A DNA stretch of 64,000 bases, from positions 16,282,501 to 16,346,500 of the forward strand of contig NC_079886.1 in assembly GCF_029227915.1 (NCBI RefSeq), given 5' to 3'. Of the stretch, positions 24,201-36,200 are shown piece after piece. Made by a program: the position numbers and the translations under genes. How positions within the stretch are numbered: position 1 is the first letter of the stretch; the number at the start of each line of letters is the position of its first letter. The notes under the pieces are model-generated. The model was given only the letters and a program-made list of their open reading frames with translations, did no database searches and was not told where the DNA came from. The DNA is from Hydractinia symbiolongicarpus. Lineage: Eukaryota; Cnidaria; Hydrozoa; Anthoathecata; Hydractiniidae.

Positions 24201-27200
24201 GCAGAAGAAAGTTACTAACCAACACGTTATTGAACTACGAAGAAAAAAGTTTATATACCATATTAGTTCGTTCGACCGACCAAGGAGGGTTGCGTCACGT
24301 GCAAGAATTTAAAGTCTCCATCATCGATGTTAACGACGCTCCTTCTGATGTTCTTTTAAGTGGAAAGCGTGTAGCATCGATCCAAGAAAACATTGCTGGA
24401 GCTTATATTGCGGACATCTCAACAGTTGATGATGATCAAGGACAGACTTTCTCATACCAGATACAAGGTCATGAAAGTATTTTTTTTGAAATTCGACATT
24501 CCAATAAGTTGCATATGAAAGAAACCGTTGCTTTTGATTTTGAGCAAATTGCCTCATATAACATATCGATAAATTCAACTGACAGTGGATCACCAAGAAA
24601 ATCAGTATTAGCTGTGCTCCCGGTCATTATTGAAGATGTAAACGAGAGACCTATCATAGGGACATTCCCAGACCTAAAAGTAAAAGAAAATGCAACTGCA
24701 GGAACGATTATTGGAACCATTGATATTAGAGATCCTGATAACTTAGGCCAGAATACTTATAAACAGGTACATAGCTGTTATGTAGACCATACGCATAACA
24801 TGTTTAACGTCACATCTCATAAAACTCATGGAGGACTTGGAAGAACACATTATCTCTGTGTATCTAATAACAAATTGGACTATGAAAAGGTATTTTTTTT
24901 CTTCTTATTTGTCTATTGGGTTCGACGGTTGGCTTTATTTAATATCTTTTTCAAAGCTTTTAAGATTTCAAATTGTCTCAGTTATTGTTACACTATCTAA
25001 AGTCCTTGTGAGGCTGAACTTTTTATTTTTTTTTTACGAAATTTTAGTCAGAAATGTTTATAAAGTGTTCTTACTATAACACCTGACACGTTTTCTTAAT
25101 TTTTAACTTAATTTTCTCAACATTGTCTTTTCTCTCTCTTTCCCTCTATTATTAAAAAATGCTGGTAAAGGTTTTTGGAGACTCTAACTGATCCTTATCC
25201 TCAACGTGATATGAAACCAACTCCTGATACGGCAGAATAAAGTATCTCAATGCAATGTTATATTCGTGTTTCTTCATTTTTCTGAAATTGTCTACGCCAG
25301 TACTTTTTTTTCAAAATTGAAATATCGAAATTGCAAATAGAAGCTTTTAATGGCATTTTTGTCATTTGTAAATTCTGATATAAATTCATAATTGAAGTGT
25401 TTACCTAATATAGTAATTTTTACACTTGTACAGGAAAATCTTTATCTTTTCGTGCCAATTATTTTATATACACCATCAATGCATTTAAGACATACGTAGC
25501 TTATCTTTGATTTCAGGCAACTTCGTACAACATAACAATAAAATGTGAAGATTCTGGCAGTCCTAAACTTAGTACAAAAAGAAGTCTCGTAATCAGAGTT
25601 GAAGACGTCAATGAGTCGCCAATGAATATCAAAATTTCAAGTGGCAATATCGATGAAAATGTGCAGCCACAGGTTGTCGGTGAGTCGCGATGTTACTTCT
25701 TATGGGATTTCTGTGTCTTTCCACAAACTTGCGGTGCTAGTAATTATTTTACAACCCTAATTGAATTTTACAAATTTGCATCGTTTGATTAAAAGCAAGA
25801 AAATATAGTGTTGTAAAAATAAATATGTTTTCCATTCTTTTCCCGGAATATCCAATAATTATCAACTGTTGGTGAAAACGGTATTTCTTTTTAGGTACTT
25901 TAAGTACTGTTGATCCTGACAATTTTGGGCATGCTGCGCGCCAATCATTTACCTACACTCTACTTAATCAAACCGTTCCTTTTGTAATCAATGGAGACAA
26001 ACTGGCAACGACGGTGTCATTGGATTACGAAATGAAACCTTCTTACGATCTTCTTATAAAATCTGTAGACAATGGCTCTCCAAGTTTATCATTTCAAAAA
26101 ATGATACAAATCTTAGTCGTGGGTAAGTACTTCATGTTTGTTTTTTAAACGAATTTCAAAACTTCGTTGTATTTTAAAAAAATGGTGTTAAAATAATAGT
26201 GCCTAAAATTCAATCCAAACTCAATATATTTAAGGACCTCACTCTTTCTCTAAAGAGCGTAATTTTTTTGCTACACGACATATAATTAACCGCGGTTAAT
26301 GTCATGGTAACTCACTGGTCTATTTACGGAGTAAAACACAAAAGCCTAAATTATACCCAAGTTGATTAAAATGCAAATCCATATAACGAAATCTTAGAAT
26401 TCGCAAAATTATTTTTTAATTTTATAGTGTAATACTTTTTAGATGTAAATGAAGCTCCTATCGAAATTATCCTTTCCAATAACACAGTGGCGGAGAACAG
26501 CAAGAAAGGGACGATAATAGGATTGCTCTCCGTGATAGACGAAGACCGATCAAAATTAGGAGAAAAGCAACAACATACTTACAGTTTAAGTGCGAATCCA
26601 TTTGGCATGTTCCGTATTGCCGGAAACATACTGCAAGTTGCTGAAGACAACACTCTCTGTCTGCAACTTGGTGGCGCACATTGTAAATTGAACTTTGAAT
26701 CGAACAGATTCTTGAAAATTACTATTGACGTCACTGACGATGGAACTCCAGCGCAAAGTTTCCAAAAAAAAATTGATATTATTGTCACCGATGCAAATGA
26801 TAAACCTCGAAATTTAAGGTTGTCATCGAACGTTGTTGCTGAAAATGCCAGTATAGGATTTGAAATTGGTAAGCTGAGCGTCGAAGATGAAGATGTTGGC
26901 CAAAAACATATCTTCTCACTGGCTGATGACGATAAAGGGAGATTTATAATCAAAAACAACTCTGTAATAAAAGCTAAATCTACGAATTACGAAAGTAAAC
27001 AGAGTCATAAGATTGTTGTTGCTGCTACAGATGATGGAATGCCATCAATCACGGTAAGCAGAAACAAACGCAGACTGTGTATAAAGGATAGCTTTGAATA
27101 ATGACTAATTCCCAATCCCCATGCCTATATCACCTATGGCCCTGATTATACGTTCAAAAAATTCTAGATCATTTCACAAAGCAAGGTGTTTGTTTTTTTT

Positions 27201-30200
27201 TTGTTTTTTTTTACAAAGAAGTAAACTAAACTAAACAGCTGTAATATTTTTAGATTAAAAAGGAGATTCACATCATTATACAAAATATAAATGAATCTCC
27301 CACTAACCTACGATTAACAAGCCTAATAGCTTCACAAAGTTTTCCAGATAATCAACCTAAAGTAAAAGAAAACACGTCGAATGGTACGGTGGTCGCCACA
27401 GTGGAAGCAGATGATCAAGACGCGGTTGAACGTTTGGCGTTTCAGCTTCTTGAAAATCCTGACGAAAAGTTTCGATTGGATAATAAAGTAGTTTGTACAA
27501 ATATTTCTACTGGGATAGGTTAGTACTCGTTTTAAATAACTTGAACTATCTATAAAATCAATGAATTAAGTAGTGATACCACCTTTATTTCATTATTTTC
27601 TTTATTTTTTTCGTAGTTGTCATTGTCATTGTTGCTGCTTTTTTTATGGGAACATTGGACAGTTGGGAGACCTTTAATCGTTTGTTCATCCCCGAAGAAG
27701 CCTAATAATGTTTTTAGGCCTTCTTCAAGTAGCGCAACATTGAAGGCGCAAAATCACCTTGCTAGCAAATTTTTTGAGTTCCGTATTTCATTCCTAAAAC
27801 TGAAAGGCATACATGAAGAAACACTATCCTAAGAATTTTATTGACAACTGAAAATCAGAGCATATTCAAATGTTTCACTGAAACGTATTGCAAAATGGAC
27901 CATACGGTTGTGAATGGAGATGCTCTGCAGTCGTGTGTCAATTGCAATGCCTTTTATTCTTATAAAATCTTTAAAAAGTTGCGACTATATGATAAATCGA
28001 TCAAAGTTTTTGTGTTCTATGAATTAAACTTTTTACTTACCTAAACCAGTTTTCTTTGCAACACCCAGCTACCTCTTGATGTTGACCTGGAAGACAGCTT
28101 TGCCTCGTTGTTGTTTTTGATGGTGTTCCTTTTTTTAAACGGCTATTTGCTTTCTGTTGGAGAGAGTATTGTATTTTTAGAATTTTAAGTTTCGGAATTT
28201 GCAGTTTTACGCTTTAAAAATTATGTAATAACCCTTGCTAAACATTTTAATAGGTGGAAGAAGCGTATGATAAAAATTATTTATTATAATTAGTGACTGC
28301 AAGGCAAGGTGATTTACCTACAATTTTTTCATGTTGTTTTGGCTCTGGCTTATTGATTTCCAAAAAAGCATTTTATCAAACTCTACCTTAGTGCTTATAA
28401 AAGCCAAGACCGTCTGTTTACCTACTACCGAAGACGATTACGTTTGCGACGGCCCGCTTTTTAGCCGGTGATGAGTGATCAAGGAAATCGTTAAACATAA
28501 CTGTTGGAAAACAAGACCAACTACGCAACAATTTTACTTTTAGGTCAGCACACATTATGTAGAACGAATCTGTTAGTCAACTCAACGCTCGATTTCGAGA
28601 AGGAAGCCGTGATCCTAATATCAATTCGCGTGTCAGATCCTGCCGATCTTTCACACGCAGCTAGCTTTAATATAACTCTCCTTGATGGCAACGATGCACC
28701 GACAGATGTAACAATTCAAGGTGAACACTTGTGTTTCGTGCAGGAGAATTTGAAATACAAACGTATTGGAGTGCTGGAAACAATCGACCAGGACCCTTTT
28801 CAAGACTTTACGTAAGTTGCAATACGTACTTTTTGTTAAGGTGGGGTTACATTAAAGATCGTAATTATTGTGCAACGGTTTTTGTGCCACCATTGCAATG
28901 GTAGAAATCTCTACATTGCAAGTGGTGTGCAACGGCGCTTGTGTTGCTTTGGTGTTTCCATAAACTCGTAACCGTGACTGTTTTACAAAACTGTTGTGCG
29001 ACTGTTGAGCAAGATTTGGTCAACAATATTTAAATTAATGGAAATGTACCCTTAATTGAGGTTTACATGATAAGGATAAGTTTAATAAGAGATTTCTCTT
29101 ATTGAAAAGGACAAGAGTCCTTTTTTAAGCAACAAACACAATAATGAGAAAAAGGAGTTCAAAAGAAAGACTGTCTCTTCGGCAACGTAGCCACTGTAAT
29201 TTTAATTTAACTTTAGTTAAGGTGATGCCATGAAAATGTCTGGGTAAAACTACTCTTATGAAAGAAATTCTTGTAAAACCTAAGTCTGTTATCGAATGTG
29301 TAATTTTTAGGTATAAAATAATTGACAGCGCAGGAAATCGATTTGCGATTCAAAAAGATCTGTTTGGTGTGTATGAACTTTTTACCACGGATACTATTTT
29401 GGATTATGAGAGTCAGGCAAACTACACTATTGTCGTGGAAACTACTGATAATGGTAGACCAGCTATGAGTCACCAAGGAAGTATTATTGTGCAGGTAAGC
29501 TGAAGAAGAAAATTTTTTTGTCTTTTATTTACTATAAAGTTTTGTCCACGATCATATTAAACGAAATTTTGGCTTTAACTTAACATATATATCTAACTGC
29601 ACGAACAGCTCTTGCTGATTACCATTTTTTTAAAATTAAAAAGGAAGCCAGCCTCACTACTATACTAACCCCTCTCTAATCCGTATGTTTAAAGCCTTTT
29701 TATTCCTAAAGGAGAAAAATTAATGTTTTTTCATGTTTAAAAAATTGAATCGCTATATGGTTTCTAATGGTTAATTTGAAATAAAATATTTCTCCCCAAT
29801 TAATAAACGTAATTTTTTTTAGGTGATTGATATCAATGAAGCTCCAACGGACATCAAGTTATCTTTGAATCACGCAAAAGAAAACACGCCGAACAATACT
29901 TTTGTTTGCAACATTACGGTAACCGATCCTGACAATAAACATACATTAATACAAAGTCATAGTTGTGAGATCAACCAAGTCGGTTCAAAATTATTCCGGT
30001 TGTCTCAAAACCAACTGTTTGTGAATGGAGCTCTAGATCATGAAAGTAGAAGCAAAGTCGCGATTCCAATTCTTTGCATTGATTCTGGTTTTCCAAGAAA
30101 GTCTTTCGAAAAAGATGTAATTATGTATATTGACGATGTTAATGAACCACCCACTGGGCTGTCACTGACTAGTGGGACAGCGCCAGAGAACAAGGATAAT

Positions 30201-33200
30201 TACATCATTGGGACTTTTATTGTCCATGATCCTGACCTCAATGGTAACAATCACACGCTTAGTTTGGTTAATCCAACTGTACCTTTTGTTATTGATGGCC
30301 TCATGCTGAAAACGTCACAAAAATTGAATTACGAAAAACGAAATTCGTATTCAATCGATGTGAATGTTAAAGATGTTCCAGGTAAGTGTATTGGAAGCTT
30401 GCTGCTGTCATTTTCGCCGGGACAATGTATATTGTAATTTACTGGAAGAAGTAGGTGAAAAAAAACAACATAAAGGGACAACGCCCTCCTTCGTCGCCAT
30501 ATTGGTCCCTCCAGTGTCAAAAGTAATTCATTGACCTTGATTTATTATCCCTGGGTTGTCCTTTTTTACTTCATTTCTATTAATCTGACACCCTACATAT
30601 TTTTTTCTTTTTCATACACACAAACCATTTAGGCCTATCATACATTAAAACGTGCTCTTCTTAGGCTCCTCATACACTGAAGCTTTTCAAATCACAGTAG
30701 AAGATCGAAACGACGCGCCAAACGATTTAAAATGCAGCGGAAGTTTTGCTATCTCTGAAAAAGCGAATCGCGGAGCTCACATTGGACGGTGCACAGCTGT
30801 GGATGAGGACAGGTATCAGACACACACATATAACATATCAGGTGTAAGCTTTCAGCACGCACAGGCGTATTACAGGTGAGTGTGAGACAAGCCCTGATGA
30901 TAAAATGAAATATTTGAAACGATTGCTAACGTAAAAACTGCACTTTTGCTAAGAAAGCAATTCTTTAATACTTCTCCACTACTAATAATTTTATCTCACT
31001 GTACTGATGATGGTTGTCGGGTTTTGTTTTAGCATGTTACACCCAATAAGCCGTCAATCTCCATTTCGCATTGAACGCAAAACTGGTTCGATAACTTTAC
31101 AGAGCTCTTCAACAATCAAACCTGGTGTATTTACCATTACAATTGCTGCAACAGATGATGGGATACCACAGCTAACGCTCAGACAGAATGTCTCTATCTA
31201 CGTTACAAATGTGAATGAACGCCCAACAAATATAATTATGCGAAATAACAAGGTAGGTCATTGTCGTTGCAAAAGATTATTTTTTTTTCTCAAAAAAACA
31301 CACTTGTTAAATCTGATTTTTTACATTTAGATTCCAGAAAACGCACCTTTAGGAAGCGTCGTCGGTTCCTTGCTTGTAAAAGATCCTGACAATCGTCATC
31401 AACATGTTCAAAATCATTCCTGTGTCGTGAAGGAGAGAGCGTCTCCATTTGAGGTAAAAAAAATTTAATTCTGGCCTTGAAGTTTATTTTTTTTAAAGTG
31501 TAGACGGTTGTCTTTATTTCTGTTGCCATCATTAGTTTTTTTGTTTTTATATTGTTTGTTTGTTTATTAGTTTGTTTGTTTGCTTGGTTGTTTGTGTTGC
31601 TTTTGTCGTTACTGTTGTCGTCGTCGTTGTTGCTGTGGCAATAAATGACGGTTTTACGTTTTAGATCAACTCGCGAAATCAACTGATAGTGAAACATCCA
31701 CAGTTGTTGGATTTCGAAAAAAAAACTTTCTTTGACACGCTTGTGAGTTTTTGTTTAATTATATTTAATTATTAATTTTGTTTAATAATCCTTAACGAAG
31801 TTTTATTGTGAAGTTTGTGTTGTGTTGTGAAAAGATATGTTCTCAACAAAACAAGCTTCTTTTAGGTTGAATGCACAGAAGAGAATGGAGGATTTTCCAT
31901 TCAAAAAAAGTTTGTGATAAACATTTTGAACGTTAACGAGCCTCCTCAAAATATATCTTTGACTCCATCTTCAATCGATGAGCACAACAAGATTAACGAA
32001 GTCGTTGGTGTGATCATGTTTACTGATCCTGATAATCTGGTCAGTGTTTTGTTTGCAATTTAGAGAACAGCCATTATATTTTGTAGAAAAATGAAACATC
32101 TAGCTTAATTCCGTTTGGACGTAATAAATTGGGTCTGTTACAAAAGAAATGAAAAGTGTCGAAAAAACATTTCGTATTTTGACAACTTGTGAAAAAAGTG
32201 CTAACAGCTACCAGCTACTCAAGCATCTAATTCTTTAAGCAACGCCTCAAAATGAATTCACTGTCATTATTTACTATATAATTTTGCAAACAATGTGTAC
32301 CTATTTTGTAACAGGCTAATGTTATCTATTCCCTTCTCCTCCCAAATTTTTATTACATTTTTTCAACCCCTACGTTTTTTCCAACTTCTTCCCTCTGCTT
32401 CGTCAATACTCTAAAGTCTCTATGTTAAAACCAAGCTGCATTAATTTTGAACAGAAGTTCAGAAGTTATACTGATTTTTCAAACCTGCACCTGTCGTATC
32501 AAAAACTTATAAAAAATGGATTATATGAGACTATATGAGAGTATATGAGACTATATGAGAGTATATGAGACTATATGAGAGTATATGAGATAATATGAGA
32601 GTATATGAGATAATATGGGATTGTATTCGATAAAACCTTTGTGAATGTGGAATCATGAGTCAAATTGCTGCGTCATCAGATCTTTCTCTCAAAAACTAAA
32701 AATATAATATTTCGTACCACCGTTTAGAATGTTTTGAACGATAATGTATCGATCAGCAAATTCACATCATTTGGTGCTCCTTTTCAACTGCGCCCTCCAT
32801 TTTTACTGGTGGCAACTCAAGTTCTAGATCATGAAAAGGAATCTTCCTTTACAGTTCAAGTGACGTTACAGGATGATGGGAAACCTCCAAAATCAAACAC
32901 ACAAAATATAACAATATTGGTATTTTAAACATTTTTATTATGTTTTGTATTACTGTTTTCTTATTCTGTTTCTGTTTATTTTTTTGCGTTTATTTTGAAA
33001 TGAGAAAATATCAACCCTGAATGCTTAAGTAAACGCCATATAGGTTTTTACAACGCATCAATCCATACCAACTGCAGAAAACCACATTTACATGGAAATC
33101 TGACAAATTCTTATCAATAAACTTTAGTTCCAGTTCAATTAGTTTGGCTATACTTTTCTGTATTATCTTATATTCAATTTTAAAGGTAAATGATTTGAAT

Positions 33201-36200
33201 GATGCACCCACAGATATAATACTGTCAGCAACGACACTGAAAGAAGACATGCTGCCTGGTAGTATTGTGGCCAATTTGTCGACACTAGATCATGATCAGA
33301 ACCAACAACATACTTATAAATTTCAAGACGACGCAGGTTGGTGTCAAACTACAATTTGTCTTTTGAACGCTTTTTGTGAAAGTTACTAGCTTTATGCGAT
33401 CCAGTACGGCAGAAATAAGTTTAATTGGATGATCAAACAAATTGGAATATTTACAAAGCTGAATGTTTGTTTGTTTTTCCATGTCTTTTGCAAAAGATTG
33501 TTTGCATATTATTCGCATTTCATTTGCCTGTCTTTTTTGTTATGTGTTGTTAAGTTTTAAATTTATATGACAATCTTGATGCCCACCTAATATGCATATA
33601 ATATATAATCTTCACTCTTCATAATTTTCCATACAATTAAATTCTCATTTAGCTAGTTTAGTTGGAAACTGTTTTTTGTTTATCCGTTTATGATTGTTTT
33701 ATGCACCTTAAAGAATATTTAGACTAGATTGTATTTCGCCCTTCCATTGCTTCACTTCGCTTCAGATGCATCACAATACAATATTGAACATTTTCCTTTA
33801 GGTCTTTTCTCAATATCCGGACACCAAATCACTTTAAATGGAAAACTAAACTATGAAGCATTCAAATCAGTGGATATTGTAGTGCAAACTACAGACAATG
33901 GAAGTCCCCCGTTATCGTTTCAGGTTAGTCACGTGTCCATGCAAACTAACACTATTCTTTTTTAGAGTAAATTCTCGGACCTTTATTTTAGCATTCTAAG
34001 GTTTTCCATATTAACAGCTGTATTCTGTTCAAATTACTTTTTCGTGCTAAAGATGCGCGAAAAAACGATGCCGTACGAAGGCGAAAATCTGAGGATCAGA
34101 AGCTACCACGGGCAAACATGTTTTTCTCACGGGCTAACGACTTCAAAATTTGTTAGTTCGAACCTTTACATAACGGAAAAATGGACATTAAAATGTTAAA
34201 ATTTGAAGTATTTTGCTACTTCCTCCAATTATTTTATTCCCTAAAATTTAGAACCACCAGCAGTTTTGTTATTGTTTTTGACAGTTTTGATGACAAAAGA
34301 TGGCTACTAATACTTGTTGTTAATTTTAGAAACGTTTTACACTTCTCGTTGCCGACGCAAATGACAAACCGGATTTTGTGTCGAAAACCATAATACCTGT
34401 TCCTGAGAATACACGTTCAGATTTCAAAATAGCAAGCCTTCGCGTAAACGATGAAGATGATTTCCAATTACATACGTGCATTTGTATTAGCAGCAATAAA
34501 GACTGGATTTTACTCTTTACTGAAGAAAGCGGAAATGTTTCAGTCTATATAAACTCTACCAGTATCCACCTTGACTTTGAAGCCCTTCAAATATTAAAAT
34601 GTAAGTCACTTTCCAAAACGTTTTTGCTGAAACTTTATTCAGCCAGTTTCGATAAAGTAGTATCTCAGGTTTTATGTGTTTATATTTTAATTTTATTGTA
34701 TAATTATAACAATGGTATAAAAGCCTCTGCGGTTGAGATGACTTCCTTGTACTTTCAGGAAAGATAAGCTCCTCCAGAGGGGGTAGCCATGATGTCATTT
34801 GATTGAATTTAATTAACAAGTTATGGATTATCGTACTTTCGCATTGTTATGCTTTTTTGTTATAGTTGAGGTCAGATGTTTTGATGATGGCGTGCCAAAA
34901 CTGTCAATAGATACCACATTGGAAGTACCTGTGCTTGATGTTAATGAAGCGCCGTATGGAATAAAAATAAATAATTCATCATTTGTGTTTTTAAATGAGA
35001 ATCCTATACCGGGTGAAGATGTTGGAATACTGCAATGTCTTGATCCTGACCTTGGTCAAGCGTATTCTTATGAAGTGCTTGGTGAATCGAAGAAATATTT
35101 CAAGGTATGTTTAGTTCTTGTTGTGCAAGTTTTACAGAACAAAACTAGTCATCTTCGGGCCATGATTTGCATGTTTCCTGATTTTCGTGGGATACTTTTT
35201 CTTAATCTTTGTGGAACTCATGTTATCATTTTTATATAAAGCTTTTAACGGATTTGGAACGTTTTAGCAACAAATAACGTCAAACCTCGTTTTCAGACTG
35301 TCTAGTTTGGCAGAACTGAAATGGCAAAAGATTTACCCTGTTAAATATCCTATCGTTTTACGAACGTTTTCATAAAGGCACAATTTTTGCTAGCATTTGG
35401 CCGCTTTTAATTGGAAAGACAGGTTTTTTAAAACCTAATTGATTCTTTTTATTAGGTTTCCCCATCGTCCAACGAATTGTCAATCATAAATCTACCGCAA
35501 TTGAATTACGAGGCGCCGCCTGGTGTGAATCAAATTGTCGTGGACCTCCGTGTGACAGACAATGGTCAACCACCGCTATCGTACAAAGCAAATATAACCA
35601 TCATAGCAAAAGACGTGAATGAACCACCAACCAATATCACATTAATTCATGGTTCGCGAAATATTAAAGAAGACACAAAAGTTAAGAAACTAGGAGAGCT
35701 GTGGTCACACAACCCTGAGGGTATAAGGCAACTGGTCACGTTCAAACTATTGAATTATCAGCACGTGTTTAAAATAGTTACTACGCATGCTCCTGCCTCT
35801 ACGTCATATTTATATCTAATTAGCGATTTGGAAGCAGATATTACATCTTCTTACGTTTTATCAATCCAAGCAACTGACAATGGCAAGCCACCCCTCTCCA
35901 CCATGGGTGTTATTTCGTTCAATATATTGAAATCAAATCCTTGTGTTATTAACAATGTTACTTGCCTGAAAAATGCAGTGTGCAAGAGAGTGAACAAATT
36001 GGAAAGTAAGTGCATATGTTCACCAGGTTTTGCTTTGCGTGATAACGTTTGCGCGCCAATTGATGATTGCTTTCCGCAGTGTCGATTTTGTATTGGTACA
36101 AAACAAAAGGAGTGCGCTGATTCTAAGAGTAAACCGTGCTCACCGTGTCAAAATGGCGGTATGTGTACTGACCTGCATCTAAATTATACTTGCCAGTGCA

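Noticed and set aside
24330-24720. Minus-strand frames opposite exon 16
   Set aside because: Shadows of the cadherin coding sequence.
27617-28044. Coding exons inside intron 20
   Set aside because: The flanking exons 20 and 21 already join in phase 1 across a cadherin repeat, and the frames show no domain.
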